Assembly (NCBI RefSeq): GCF_041053055.1
Contig: NZ_CP163443.1
Location: 7,671,001-7,735,000, forward strand
Origin: Streptomyces sp. R41
Lineage (GTDB): Bacteria > Actinomycetota > Actinomycetes > Streptomycetales > Streptomycetaceae
Reading direction: 5' to 3'
Length of the DNA: 64,000 nucleotides
The position numbers and the translations under genes were made by a program. The notes below the pieces were generated by a model, which saw nothing but the letters and a program-made list of their open reading frames with translations, was not told the DNA's origin and searched no databases. Positions 39,489-48,719 of this stretch are shown here, in pieces; the first letter of the stretch is position 1, and each line of letters begins with the position of its first letter.

Positions 39489-41165
39489 TCAGCCCGTCCC
39501 CGCCGTGGCCTCCGCCTTCGTGGGTCCGCCGAGCGTTGCCTCGGCCGCCGCGTACAGATCGGCCGGGCGGACCCCGCTGAGCGCGGTGACCAGATGGCCG
39601 TCGGGGCGGACGAGGAGCACAGTGTGCGCGGCCGCGCCCGGGTAACTCTCGGTGACCAGCAGCTCGGCGTGGTGCGGCAGCGCGGTCACGGCGGCCGCGA
39701 GCCGGGGCATAATCCCGGCGGTCACCCAGTGTTTGCGCTCCCACACACCCGTACCCGGTGCGATGAGCACCACGAGCAGGACCCCGCGCCCGAGCCGCTC
39801 CCGCAGTCGGACGAAGGAGCCGTCCTCCGCGGTCACCCGCACATCGGTGACCGGCGCGCCGGGCGGCGTATCCACCGGGGCGGCCGACTCGGCGTACGGA
39901 GGCGAGAGTGGCGAATCGGCGTACGCCCCCGGCGCGCCGAGCGGGCCACGCCCCAGATGGCCGTCCGTGAGCAACGCGTCGTGGCCGCGAGCCGATCCGG
40001 GCACGTACGAGCGCAGGCCCCCGCCGCCGCGCAGCAGCGGCAGCGCCTGGTCGGCGGCGCGCAGGCGGGCGGCGACGACGGCGCGCCGCTCCACCTGGTA
40101 GCTGTCCAGCAGCGTCTCGTGCGGCCCGTGGTGCCAGGCCAGCGCCAGCTTCCAGGCGAGGTTGTCGGCGTCCCGCAGGCCCTCGTCCAGGCCCTGGGTG
40201 CCGAGCGCGCCGAGCAGATGCGCGGCGTCCCCGGCCAGGAAGACCCGGCCGACCCGCCACCGGCGGGCGAGGCGGTGGTGGACGGTGTGGACTCCGGTGT
40301 CAAGCAGCTCGTACGGGGGTGTGGAGCCCCCGCTCCAGCCCGCGAGGGTCTCCCGGATGCGCGCCAGCAGCAGATCGGGCGTGACCAGGTCCTTGCCGGG
40401 CGGCAGCAGCCAGTCGAGGCGCCACGCGTCGTCGGCGAGGGGGCGCGCGGTCACCTCCCCGGCCGAGGGGCCCGACGTCCGCCACGGCGGCATCCGATGC
40501 AACAACGCCTCGCCGGGCCACGGAAGTTCCGCACGCAGGGCCGCCACGGCGTGTCGCTCGACGGCCGTACGTCCGGGGAAGCGGATGTCCTGGAGTTTGC
40601 GCACGGTCGAGCGCGGTCCGTCGCAGCCGACGAGGTAACTGCCGCGCCACCACGTGCCCTTGGGGCCACGGGTGTGTGCGGTCACGCCCGACGTCTCCTG
40701 CTCGATGGAGTCGAGGCGGCTGTTCACGGCGACCTTGATCAGCCGCTCGTGCACGATGGCGTCGCGCAGGGCACCGGTCAGCGCGTGCTGGGCGATGTGC
40801 AGCGGGGCGGGGACGTCGGCGCGTTCGGACTCCGGCGCGCCGCTTCCCGAGCCGTGCGCGCTGTCCCGGGCGCCGTGCGTGGCGCCCTCCGCGCCGACCG
40901 CATCGAAGTCGATCTCGCGCATCACCTGCTTGCGACGCATCGACCGCCATCCGGCCCAACGGAAACCGGCCTCGGAGAGGGGAAAATCCGTCAGCCGCTC
41001 GACGAGCGCGGCCGTGTCCTCGCGCAGCACCACCGTCCGCGCGAGCCGCTGTTCGTCCTTGCCCGGACCCTCGTCGAGGACCACGGAGGGGACCTCCTGG
41101 CGGGCCAGGGCCAGGGCGAGCGTGAGCCCCACGGGCCCCGCTCCGACGATGATCACCGGGTCCAC
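39489..41165 (-). CDS. FAD-dependent aromatic monooxygenase (PHBH/phenol hydroxylase family)
   Basis: 558 residues from GTG 41165 (AGGGGG about 9 nt upstream); the frame is open to ATG 41255. Rossmann GxGxxG in VIIVGAGPVGLTLALALA, the DG motif VGCDGPRSTVRKL and the GD motif VFLAGDAAHLLGALGTQGLD with NLAWKLA follow the family order. The C-terminal part (about 430-555) looks like the thioredoxin-like domain of class-A hydroxylases; residues about 112-128 (GSGSGAPESERAD) are an acidic loop. The substrate is unknown. Alone on its strand, so not obviously part of a cluster. Confidence 0.87.
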   Translation of the reverse strand: MDPVIIVGAGPVGLTLALALARQEVPSVVLDEGPGKDEQRLARTVVLREDTAALVERLTDFPLSEAGFRWAGWRSMRRKQVMREIDFDAVGAEGATHGARDSAHGSGSGAPESERADVPAPLHIAQHALTGALRDAIVHERLIKVAVNSRLDSIEQETSGVTAHTRGPKGTWWRGSYLVGCDGPRSTVRKLQDIRFPGRTAVERHAVAALRAELPWPGEALLHRMPPWRTSGPSAGEVTARPLADDAWRLDWLLPPGKDLVTPDLLLARIRETLAGWSGGSTPPYELLDTGVHTVHHRLARRWRVGRVFLAGDAAHLLGALGTQGLDEGLRDADNLAWKLALAWHHGPHETLLDSYQVERRAVVAARLRAADQALPLLRGGGGLRSYVPGSARGHDALLTDGHLGRGPLGAPGAYADSPLSPPYAESAAPVDTPPGAPVTDVRVTAEDGSFVRLRERLGRGVLLVVLIAPGTGVWERKHWVTAGIMPRLAAAVTALPHHAELLVTESYPGAAAHTVLLVRPDGHLVTALSGVRPADLYAAAEATLGGPTKAEATAGTG

Positions 41166-41281
41166 GGCGCGCTGCCCCCTGCCCGGAGCGGTGTCCTGAG
41201 GGACATACGGGAACAGGCAGTTGGAGCGGGGTGCACGATCACAGAACGTATGCAACCCATTGCCGGTGCTTGCGTCAAGTG

Positions 41282-41315
41282 ACGGGGGCAGTGGCGATCA
41301 TGCCACTGCCCCCGT
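41282..41315 (-). terminator. 14-bp hairpin ending the glu operon
   Basis: ACGGGGGCAGTGGC (41282-41295), a 6-nt loop, then GCCACTGCCCCCGT (41302-41315), 25 bp after the gluD stop. Perfect stem, no U tract. Confidence 0.8.
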
Positions 41316-41340
41316 GCCGTTCATGCCACTTGACTGTTCA

Positions 41341-42249
41341 TCAGATGGTGCCGCCGGCGCCGGTGCCGAAGGAGCCCCTGACCTCCGCGGGGTTGAGCTC
41401 CACCGCGTCATCGGCGGCGAGGACCGCGCCCGTGCTCTTCTTGCTGCGCCGCAGCCTGCCCTCCAGCCAGCTCGCGAAGCTGGTGAGGAGGAAGTTCAGC
41501 ACGATGTAGATGACCGCCACCACGATGAAGCTGGGGATGACGTTGGCGTAATTGGCCGCCAGCGTGCTGCGTGCGTTGAGCAGCTCGGGGAACGTCAGCA
41601 GCGCGCCGCCCAGGGCGGTGTCCTTCACGATGACGACGAGCTGGCTGACGATGGCCGGCAGCATGGCGGTGACGGCCTGCGGGAGCAGAATGCTGGTCAT
41701 CGTCTGGCCCTTGCGCAGACCGATGGCGTAGGCGGCCTCCGTCTGCCCCTTGGGCAGGGCGAGGATGCCCGCTCGGACGATCTCGGCGAGGACCGACGCG
41801 TTGTAGAGCACCAGCCCGGTGACGACGGCGTACAGGGGCCGCTCGTCGCTGCTGATGTCCGTGGAGCGGACGTAGAACTCGTTGGCGAAGAGCATCAGCA
41901 GGAGCACCGGGATCGACCGGAAGAACTCGACCACCACACCGGCCGGGACCCGGACCCACCGGTGGTCGGACATGCGGGCGATGCCGAAGAACGCGCCCAG
42001 CGGGAGCGCGATGACCATGGAGAGCGCCGCGGCCTTCAGGGTGTTGCGGAGGCCCGGGAGGAGATATGTAGTCCAGGCGTCCGACGTGGTGAACGGCTCC
42101 CACAGGGACCACTTCAGCTGGCCCTTGTCGTCCATCGTCCGCCATATCCACCACAGGAACAGGGCGAGCAGGACGAAGAAGATCACCGAGACGACCATAT
42201 TGCGCCGCTTGGCGCGGGGGCCGGGGGCGTCGTAGAGAACGGAGGTCAT
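41341..42249 (-). CDS. gluD: Glutamate ABC transporter permease GluD
   Basis: 302 residues; polar-amino-acid permease with a cytoplasmic N-terminus then five or six helices and the EAA loop (EIVRAGILALPKGQTEAAYAIGLRKGQ). Longer than GluC by an extra N-terminal helix (MVVSVIFFVLLALFLWWIW) and a C-terminal tail. Its start overlaps the gluC stop (ATGA). Synteny with gluABCD of S. coelicolor (SCO5774-5777) supports glutamate uptake. Confidence 0.93.
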   Translation of the reverse strand: MTSVLYDAPGPRAKRRNMVVSVIFFVLLALFLWWIWRTMDDKGQLKWSLWEPFTTSDAWTTYLLPGLRNTLKAAALSMVIALPLGAFFGIARMSDHRWVRVPAGVVVEFFRSIPVLLLMLFANEFYVRSTDISSDERPLYAVVTGLVLYNASVLAEIVRAGILALPKGQTEAAYAIGLRKGQTMTSILLPQAVTAMLPAIVSQLVVIVKDTALGGALLTFPELLNARSTLAANYANVIPSFIVVAVIYIVLNFLLTSFASWLEGRLRRSKKSTGAVLAADDAVELNPAEVRGSFGTGAGGTI

Positions 42250-42914
42250 CGCTTCACCGCCAGTCGCTTCCCCAGCCAGCCCAGGAAGAGGCCGGTGGGC
42301 AGGGTCAGTACCACGAAGCCGAACGCGAACACCGCGCCGATGGCCACCGTCTGGGCCTCGTTCTCCATCATCGTCTTCATCAGGCTGGCCGCCTCGGCGA
42401 CGCCGATCGCGGCCGCCACGGTCGTGTTCTTGGTCAGCGCGATCAGCACATTGGCCAGCGGCGCAATCACCGAACGGAAGGCCTGCGGGAGAACGACGAG
42501 CCCCAGCACCTGACGGAAGTTCAGCCCGATGGCGCGTGCCGCCTCGGCCTGCCCGACGGGCACGGTGTTGATGCCCGAGCGGACTGCCTCGCAGACGAAG
42601 GCCGCGTGGTAGGCCACGAAACCGAGCACCGCCAGCCGGAAGCCCTGGAGTTTGAAGTCGTCCGACGCGCCCATCGTCACACCGAAGATGTCGGCGAGGC
42701 CGAGCGAGGAGAAGACGATGATGACGGTCAGGGGGATGTTCCGGACGATGTTCACATAGGCCGTGCCGAACCCGCGCATCAGCGGGACCGGGCTGACCCG
42801 CATCCCGGCGAGCACAGTGCCCAGGACAAGGGAGCCGACGGCGGAGAGGGCGGCGAGTTTCACCGTCATCCAGAACGCCCCGAGGACGTCATAACCTTGA
42901 AGAAAGTCGAACAC
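42246..42914 (-). CDS. gluC: Glutamate ABC transporter permease GluC
   Basis: 222 residues from GTG 42914 (GGAG close upstream). Five helices and the EAA loop (CEAVRSGINTVPVGQAEAARAIGLNFRQ). Translated in coupling with gluD. A strong hairpin separates it from gluB, probably reducing permease expression relative to the binding protein. Confidence 0.93.
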   Translation of the reverse strand: MFDFLQGYDVLGAFWMTVKLAALSAVGSLVLGTVLAGMRVSPVPLMRGFGTAYVNIVRNIPLTVIIVFSSLGLADIFGVTMGASDDFKLQGFRLAVLGFVAYHAAFVCEAVRSGINTVPVGQAEAARAIGLNFRQVLGLVVLPQAFRSVIAPLANVLIALTKNTTVAAAIGVAEAASLMKTMMENEAQTVAIGAVFAFGFVVLTLPTGLFLGWLGKRLAVKR

Positions 42915-42956
42915 GATCTCCCGCGCTTCCGGGTGTGTGGCGTACGTGGAGGGCGC

Positions 42957-42996
42957 GGCGCGCCGCCGCCGTGATCGCGGCGGGCGGCGGCGCGCC
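42957..42996 (-). promoter_or_regulatory. 14-bp perfect hairpin between gluB and gluC
   Basis: GGCGCGCCGCCGCC (42957-42970), a 12-nt loop, then GGCGGCGGCGCGCC (42983-42996). All-GC stem within the operon, in the gap after gluB. Likely an attenuator or a 3' stabiliser for the gluAB mRNA. Confidence 0.8.
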
Positions 42997-43010
42997 TGTC
43001 AATCCCTGGG

Positions 43011-43853
43011 TTACTTGACGATGACGCCGATCTTCGGGGCGGGCTCGTTCTTGTAGTTGGCCGGGCCGAAGTTCTTGTCGACCGCCTTCTGCCAGGAGCC
43101 GTCGCTGACCATCTTCTCCAGCGCGGAGTTGATCTTGTTCACCGTCGCGGTGTCGCCCTTCTTGACACCGACGCCGTAGTTCTCGTTGCTCAGCTTGAGG
43201 CCGGCGAGCTTGAACTGACCCTTGTACTTGTCCTGTGCGGCGAAGCCCGCGAGGATCGAGTCGTCGGTGGTCACCGCGTCCACGGCGCCGCTCTGCAGGC
43301 CCGCGATGCACTCCGAGTAGCCGCTGTACTCACGCAGGTTGGCCTTCGGGGCGATCGTGTCGTGGATGTTCTGCGCCGAGGTGGAGCCGGTCACGGAACA
43401 CAGCTTCTTGCCGTTGAGGTCCGTGGCCTTGGAGATGTCCGAGTTGGCCTTGACCAGCAGGTCCTGGTGGGCCAGCAGGTAGGGGCCGGCGAAGTCGACC
43501 TTCTGCTTGCGCTCGTCCGTGATCGAGTACGTGGCCGCGATGAACTTGACGTCGCCGCGGGCGAGCGCGTTCTCACGGTCGGCGCTCTTGGTCTCGACGA
43601 ACTCGATCTGGTCGGGCTTGTAGCCGAGCTGCTTGGCCACGTAGGTCGCCACGTCCACGTCGAAGCCGGAGTAGGAACCGTTCGGCTCCTTCAGGCCGAG
43701 GCCGGGCTGGTCGAACTTGATGCCGACCTTGATCTTGCCGCCCCCGCTGGAGCTCGAACCGGAGTCCTTGTTGTCGTCGCCCCCACACGCGGTCGCGGTC
43801 AGGGAGAGGACGAGAGCGGTGGCGGCGAAAGCGGTGACCTTGCGGAGCTTCAT
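43011..43853 (-). CDS. gluB: Glutamate-binding lipoprotein GluB
   Basis: 280 residues from ATG 43853 (AAAGGAT 8 nt upstream; the frame has an ATG three codons earlier). Signal peptide with lipobox TATAC, Cys23. Type-2 periplasmic-binding fold of the SBP_bac_3 family: VGIKFDQPGLGLKEPNGSYSG, GFDVDVATYVAKQLG, FIAATYSITDERKQKVDFAG. Specific for glutamate by synteny and context. Between gluA and gluC. Confidence 0.94.
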   Translation of the reverse strand: MKLRKVTAFAATALVLSLTATACGGDDNKDSGSSSSGGGKIKVGIKFDQPGLGLKEPNGSYSGFDVDVATYVAKQLGYKPDQIEFVETKSADRENALARGDVKFIAATYSITDERKQKVDFAGPYLLAHQDLLVKANSDISKATDLNGKKLCSVTGSTSAQNIHDTIAPKANLREYSGYSECIAGLQSGAVDAVTTDDSILAGFAAQDKYKGQFKLAGLKLSNENYGVGVKKGDTATVNKINSALEKMVSDGSWQKAVDKNFGPANYKNEPAPKIGVIVK

Positions 43854-43935
43854 GGTGAACATCCTTTGGCTGGTGAAGAGATGCGCGCCCGTCGCGGGCG
43901 GGTGACGCAGGTCGTCAGGGACGCGATGGGGGCCG

Positions 43936-44712
43936 TCAGTGGTGCAGGATCTTCGACAGGAAATCCTTGGCCCGGTCGCTGCGGGGATTGCTGAAGAACT
44001 GGTCCGGCACAGCCTCTTCGACGATCCGACCGTCGGCCATGAAGACCACTCGGTTGGCAGCCGAACGAGCGAAGCCCATCTCGTGGGTGACGACGATCAT
44101 GGTCATGCCGTCGCGCGCGAGCTGCTGCATGACCTCAAGGACCTCGTTGATCATCTCGGGGTCCAGTGCCGAGGTCGGCTCGTCGAAGAGCATGACCTTC
44201 GGGTCCATCGCCAGCGCCCGCGCGATCGCGACGCGCTGCTGCTGGCCGCCCGACAGTTGCGCGGGGTACTTGTCCGCCTGATTGGCGAGGCCGACGCGGT
44301 CGAGCAGCGCGCGGGCCTTCTCCTCGGCGGCCTTCTTGTCGGCCTTGCGGACCTTGATCTGGCCCAGCATCACGTTGTCGAGCACCGTCTTGTGCGCGAA
44401 GAGGTTGAAGGACTGGAAGACCATGCCCACGTCGGCCCGCAGCCGGGCGAGCGCCTTGCCCTCCGCGGGCAGCGGCTTGCCGTCGATCGAGATGTCGCCC
44501 GAATCGATCGTCTCCAGGCGGTTGATGGTGCGGCACAGGGTGGACTTCCCGGACCCGGAGGGTCCGATGACCACGACGACCTCGCCCCGGGCGATCGTCA
44601 GGTCGATGTCCTGGAGCACGTGCAACGCGCCGAAGTGCTTGTTGACGCTCTTCAGGACGACCAGTTCGTCGGTCGCGGCCACAGCGTCCTTGGCCACCGA
44701 TACTTCGGTCAT
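43936..44712 (-). CDS. gluA: Glutamate ABC transporter ATP-binding protein GluA
   Basis: 258 residues. Walker [11 protein letters not shown]-loop FQSFNLFAH, signature [15 protein letters not shown], Walker [14 protein letters not shown] and H-loop VVTHE are intact. First gene of the gluABCD operon, divergent from gluR. GGAG lies near the ATG, and its 5' leader can form a small hairpin (44727-44748) that pairs a GGAGGAC with GTCCTCC. Confidence 0.94.
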   Translation of the reverse strand: MTEVSVAKDAVAATDELVVLKSVNKHFGALHVLQDIDLTIARGEVVVVIGPSGSGKSTLCRTINRLETIDSGDISIDGKPLPAEGKALARLRADVGMVFQSFNLFAHKTVLDNVMLGQIKVRKADKKAAEEKARALLDRVGLANQADKYPAQLSGGQQQRVAIARALAMDPKVMLFDEPTSALDPEMINEVLEVMQQLARDGMTMIVVTHEMGFARSAANRVVFMADGRIVEEAVPDQFFSNPRSDRAKDFLSKILHH

Positions 44713-44997
44713 CGCTCTTTGGCTCCGTCCTCCTCGGTTTCGGAGGACAGTAGTAACCCCGTACGACCAGCGTCATTACATCTGAGGGGAACTTGAGCAT
44801 CACGATCCGGTAGCAATCGGACACGTGTCGTAGCAGCCGGTGCGCGACCGCGTACCGGCTGGGTAACGGAAGCCCTCCGCAACCCGAAGGCCCTTGACGC
44901 CATCCTTATCCATCGGCGTGACTTCCATGGTGCACCCGCGTGTGCATCGCGTTCTACAAGCCGAGACCGTACGACCGATGAACCGGAGGGGGCCGGA
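44713..44997. promoter_or_regulatory. gluA-gluR divergent control region
   Basis: 285 bp carrying both promoters. A hairpin GTCCTCC/GGAGGAC (44727-44733 and 44742-44748) lies 15 nt before gluA. gluR has a good ribosome site (GGAGGG). No repeated operator could be picked by eye, though GluR-binding sites should be here. Confidence 0.5.
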
Positions 44998-45684
44998 ATG
45001 AGACTGCTCCTCGTCGAGGACGACAACCATGTCGCCGCCGCCCTGTCCGCGGTGCTGGCGCGGCACGGCTTCGACGTCACGCACGCCCGCAGCGGCGAGG
45101 AGGCCCTGCAGGCGCTGGTCCCCGAGGGCGACGGGTTCGGCGTCGTCCTGCTCGACCTGGGCCTGCCCGACCAGGACGGCTACGAGGTCTGCGGCAAGAT
45201 CCGCAAGCGGACCAGCACTCCGGTGATCATGGTCACGGCGCGCGCCGACGTACGCTCCCGGATCCACGGCCTCAACCTCGGCGCCGACGACTACGTAGTG
45301 AAGCCGTACGACACCGGGGAACTGCTCGCCCGTATCCACGCCGTCAGCCGGCGCAGTGTCCCCGACGACGCCTCGGCCCCCGGCGACAGCGCGCTGAAGC
45401 TCGGCCCCGTGCACATCGAACTCCCCAACCGTCAGGTCACCGTGGACGGTTTGGTTGTCCAACTGACCCGCAAGGAGTTCGACCTTCTCGCGCTGCTGGC
45501 CCAGCGGCCCGGAGTGGTGTTCCGCCGGGAACAGATCATCAGCGAGGTGTGGCGCACCAGTTGGGAGGGGACCGGGCGCACCCTGGAGGTGCATGTCGCG
45601 TCCCTGCGCTCCAAGCTGCGCATGCCGGCGCTGATCGAGACCGTGCGCGGCGTCGGGTACCGGCTCGTCGCCCCTGCGTCGTAG
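44998..45684 (+). CDS. gluR: OmpR-family response regulator GluR
   Basis: 228 residues: receiver (about 1-118) with E7/D8/D9 pocket, phosphoacceptor D53 (LLDLGLPDQDG), and a C-terminal winged helix (about 130-226, LTRKEFDLLALLAQRPG, EVHVASLRSKLR). ATG 44998 with GGAGGG upstream. Divergent from gluABCD, as in S. coelicolor, where GluR-GluK senses extracellular glutamate and activates the transporter. gluK follows after 9 bp. Confidence 0.9.
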   Translation: MRLLLVEDDNHVAAALSAVLARHGFDVTHARSGEEALQALVPEGDGFGVVLLDLGLPDQDGYEVCGKIRKRTSTPVIMVTARADVRSRIHGLNLGADDYVVKPYDTGELLARIHAVSRRSVPDDASAPGDSALKLGPVHIELPNRQVTVDGLVVQLTRKEFDLLALLAQRPGVVFRREQIISEVWRTSWEGTGRTLEVHVASLRSKLRMPALIETVRGVGYRLVAPAS

Positions 45685-45693
45685 CGGGCACGG

Positions 45694-47100
45694 GTGCGCA
45701 CTCGCCTTCTCCCGCTGCTCATCGTCCTGATGGCCGCCGTGCTGCTCGCGCTCGGCATTCCGCTCGCCGTGAGTGTCGCGGCCGCCCAGCAGCAGCGGGT
45801 GGTCGTCGACCGTATCGACGACACGGCGCGCTTCGCGGCCCTCGCGCAGTACGTCACCGATTCGCCGACCGGCTCCCAGACGAACAGCACGGACGAACGC
45901 AAGGAGACCCTGAACAAGGAGCTTGCCCGCTATTACGACGTGTACGGCATACGGGCCGGCGTCTTCTACCGCAACGCCAAGCCCATGGCCAATGCCCCGA
46001 CGAACTGGTTCCTGCCCAGGACCGGCGAAGGGCGCGACGCCTTCAGCGAGGCGCTCTTCAGCCGCCGCAGCCACGACCCGGAGCAGGTCTGGCCGTGGCA
46101 GCGCCACCGTCTCGTCGTGGCCTCCCCGGTCATCAGGGACGGCGACGTCATCGCCGTCGTCGTCACCGACTCGCCCACCGGGCAGATGCGTTCGAAGACC
46201 CTGCGCGGCTGGCTGCTCATCGGCGCGGGCGAGGTCGCCGCGATGCTCATCGCCCTCGGTGCCGCGCTGCGCCTCACCGGCTGGGTGCTCAGACCCGTAC
46301 GCGTCCTCGACGCCACCACCCACGACATCGCCACCGGACGCCTCAAGTCCCGGGTCGCGGCGGCCGGCGGTCCGCCGGAACTCCGGCGCCTGGCCCGGTC
46401 GTTCAACGAGATGGCGGACAATGTCGAGGATGTACTGGAGCAGCAGCGCGCCTTCGTCGCCGACGCCTCGCACCAGCTGCGCAACCCGCTTTCGGCGCTG
46501 CTGCTGCGGATCGAGCTGCTCGCGCTCGCACTGCCGGAGGGCAATGAGGAGATCGCTTCGGTCCGCACCGAGGGCAAGCGCCTCGCCCAGGTTCTCGACG
46601 ACCTCCTCGACCTGGCGCTCGCCGAGCACGCCGAGGCGGATCTGCGGCTCACCGACATCGGCGCGCTGACGGCCGAGCGCGTGTCGTCCTGGCAGCCGCT
46701 CGCCGAGAACAAGGGCGTACGGCTGGCGGGGACCTGCCCGGCCACCACCGCCTGGGTCGATCCGGTCACACTGTCCAGCGCCCTGGACGCGGTCATCGAC
46801 AACGCGCTGAAGTTCACGCCCGAGGGGGAGAGCGTCGAGGTGAAGGTCGCCTCGAACGGCGAGGTCTCGACGGTCGTGGTCACCGACGGCGGCCCCGGCC
46901 TCAGCGACGAGGACCTGGCCCGCATCGGCGACCGCTTCTGGCGCAGCGCGGGCCACCAGAACATCAAGGGCTCGGGTCTCGGCCTGTCCATCTCGCGGGC
47001 GCTGCTCGCGGCGGGCGGCGGCTCCATCGCGTACGCCCATCACGAGCCGCACGGCCTGCGGGTGACGGTGACGGTGCCGAGGTCAGGGCCGACCGCTTGA
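45694..47100 (+). CDS. gluK: Membrane sensor histidine kinase GluK
   Basis: 468 residues from GTG 45694. TM1 about residues 4-25, an extracytoplasmic domain of about 140 residues, TM2 about 167-189, HAMP (TGWVLRPVRVLDATTHDIATG), HisKA with H260 (ASHQLRNPLSALLLRIE), HATPase (DNALKFTPEGE, VTDGGPGLSDEDLARI, GSGLGLSIS). Partner of GluR. The start has no clear ribosome site and may be coupled to gluR. Convergent with the TAXI-type binding protein. Confidence 0.9.
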   Translation: MRTRLLPLLIVLMAAVLLALGIPLAVSVAAAQQQRVVVDRIDDTARFAALAQYVTDSPTGSQTNSTDERKETLNKELARYYDVYGIRAGVFYRNAKPMANAPTNWFLPRTGEGRDAFSEALFSRRSHDPEQVWPWQRHRLVVASPVIRDGDVIAVVVTDSPTGQMRSKTLRGWLLIGAGEVAAMLIALGAALRLTGWVLRPVRVLDATTHDIATGRLKSRVAAAGGPPELRRLARSFNEMADNVEDVLEQQRAFVADASHQLRNPLSALLLRIELLALALPEGNEEIASVRTEGKRLAQVLDDLLDLALAEHAEADLRLTDIGALTAERVSSWQPLAENKGVRLAGTCPATTAWVDPVTLSSALDAVIDNALKFTPEGESVEVKVASNGEVSTVVVTDGGPGLSDEDLARIGDRFWRSAGHQNIKGSGLGLSISRALLAAGGGSIAYAHHEPHGLRVTVTVPRSGPTA

Positions 47101-47183
47101 GACCGTGGTCGGCGTCCTGAGAGGTCGGTTCCGTAGCTCCCGCGGCCGGGCCGCGGCCTATCGGACCGCTGACCGCCGAGCGG

Positions 47184-48179
47184 CTACGGCTTGATCGACC
47201 GGTAGTAGCGTCGCGCGCCCTCGTGCAGCGGCAGCGGATCCGTGTAGATGGCCGTGCGCAGGTCCACCAGCTGCGCCGCGTGCACCACGGCCCCGATGTG
47301 GTCGCGGCTGGCGATCACCGTGCGGGTGAGCTCCTCGGTGAGCTTCGCGTCCGCGTCCTCCCGTGTGATCAGGAAGTTGGCGACGGCCAGCGTCTGCACG
47401 GACGAGCCGCGCTGCGCCCTGGGGTAGGCGTCGGCGGGCATCACGGCGGCCCGGTAGTAGCGCGAGGCGCCGCCCTGCTCGTGCAGCTTCTTGATGAGGT
47501 CGCCGCCGATCGGCACCAGCCTGATATCGGAGGTCTTGGAGAGCTCCAGCACCGCACTCGTCGGCAGGCCCCCCGACCAGAAGAAGGCGTCGATCTTGTG
47601 CTGCTTGAGCAGGCCGGGCATGGTCGCGATGCCGTCGGCCAGCGGCTTGATGTCCTTGTCGGGGTCGAGTCCGGCCGCCTGGAGCACATGGGTCGCTATC
47701 AGCCGTACGCCGGAACCACTCGGTCCTACGGCGACCGTCTTGCCCCGCAGGTCCGCCACGGACTTCACGGACGACGAGCGCGGGACGACGAGGTGCACAT
47801 AGTCGTCGTAGAGCCGGGCGCAGCCGCGCAACCGGCCCGCTCCCGGCTTGTTCTCCAGTATGTACGTCTCCACCGCGTCGGCCGCCGCGATGGTGTAGTC
47901 GGCCTTCCCCGTCGCCACACGCAGGACGTTGTCCTGCGACCCGTCGCTGTTCTGCAGCCGTACGTCCACGCGCGGCATGTCCTTGGCGATGGCGCCCTGA
48001 AGGAGCATGCCGTACTTCTGGTAGACCCCGGTCGGCGTGCCCGTGCTGAACGTGATCGTCCCGCTCGGGGACTCCTCGCCCGGCAGCAGCCACCACAGCA
48101 GCAGCCCGAAGACCGCGAAAGCGGCCGCCGAGCCGAGCAGCGCGCGGCGCCGGCCGATGCGGGGGAGTGCCTGGAACAT
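47184..48179 (-). CDS. TAXI-family substrate-binding protein, no TRAP permease nearby
   Basis: 331 residues: one N-terminal membrane anchor (about 14-32, GSAAAFAVFGLLLWWLLPG; no lipobox Cys) then a type-2 periplasmic-binding fold of the TAXI type (TFSTGTPTGVYQKYGMLLQG, VGPSGSGVRLIATHVL, DAFFWSGGLPTSAV). TAXI proteins normally deliver substrates, often glutamate or glutamine, to TRAP transporters; none is encoded here. It sits tail-to-tail with gluK. Signalling to GluK is possible but unproven. Confidence 0.88.
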   Translation of the reverse strand: MFQALPRIGRRRALLGSAAAFAVFGLLLWWLLPGEESPSGTITFSTGTPTGVYQKYGMLLQGAIAKDMPRVDVRLQNSDGSQDNVLRVATGKADYTIAAADAVETYILENKPGAGRLRGCARLYDDYVHLVVPRSSSVKSVADLRGKTVAVGPSGSGVRLIATHVLQAAGLDPDKDIKPLADGIATMPGLLKQHKIDAFFWSGGLPTSAVLELSKTSDIRLVPIGGDLIKKLHEQGGASRYYRAAVMPADAYPRAQRGSSVQTLAVANFLITREDADAKLTEELTRTVIASRDHIGAVVHAAQLVDLRTAIYTDPLPLHEGARRYYRSIKP

Positions 48180-48262
48180 GCGCGCGATCCTGCCAGCCCG
48201 GGGGCTGTCCTGACCAGGCCGGGCTCAATGCTCTGCGTTGTCGGGGGAGCGCAGCGGATCGA

Positions 48263-48268
48263 TAGGGT
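48263..48268 (+). promoter_or_regulatory. -10 box of a probable leaderless MazG-like transcript
   Basis: TAGGGT, 6 nt, ATG 48275; no Shine-Dalgarno sequence. Confidence 0.6.
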
Positions 48269-48274
48269 CGGCGG

Positions 48275-48679
48275 ATGCAGCCCTCTCCCGTCTCCCTGGT
48301 CCGTGAATTCCACCTTGCTTTCGGCCTCGACGCCCGCACCGTGCCGACGGAGGTCTCCCCGGAGCTGGCGGCCCACCGCGGCGAACTGCTCGCCGAGGAG
48401 GCCGCCGAGGTCGCCGAGGTCTCGGTCACCGGCCCGCTCGACCGGCTGGCACACGAACTGGCCGACGTCGTGTACGTGGCGTACGGGACGGCGCTCGTCC
48501 ATGGGATCGACCTCGACGCGGTGATCGCCGAGATCCACCGGTCCAACATGACGAAACTGGGCCCCGACGGCAGGGTCGCCCGCAGGGCCGACGGCAAGGT
48601 CCTCAAGGGGGACCACTACCGTGCCCCGGACGTCTCGGAGATCCTCCGCCGCCAGGGCTGGACGGCCGCGGAGGCGTAG
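48275..48679 (+). CDS. MazG-like nucleotide pyrophosphohydrolase
   Basis: 134 residues of the all-alpha NTP-pyrophosphatase fold: [13 protein letters not shown] near the N-terminus, then [13 protein letters not shown] (ExxE), [14 protein letters not shown] (ExxD) and [12 protein letters not shown]. Metal-binding E/D residues are in the expected places. Would hydrolyse (d)NTPs; a house-cleaning role is assumed from the family. Leaderless start. Confidence 0.85.
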   Translation: MQPSPVSLVREFHLAFGLDARTVPTEVSPELAAHRGELLAEEAAEVAEVSVTGPLDRLAHELADVVYVAYGTALVHGIDLDAVIAEIHRSNMTKLGPDGRVARRADGKVLKGDHYRAPDVSEILRRQGWTAAEA

Positions 48680-48707
48680 GGGGACCGGAGGTACTCCGGG
48701 CACCGCC

Positions 48708-48713
48708 TACCCT
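48708..48713 (+). promoter_or_regulatory. -10 box of a probable leaderless miaB transcript
   Basis: TACCCT, 6 nt, ATG 48720; 31 nt after the MazG-like stop. Confidence 0.6.
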
Positions 48714-48719
48714 TGTCAC

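Noticed and set aside
37956..41282. 1108-codon plus-strand frame over the rhodanese to monooxygenase region
   Set aside because: Antisense to three recognised genes and made of Arg/Gly/Ala-rich filler.
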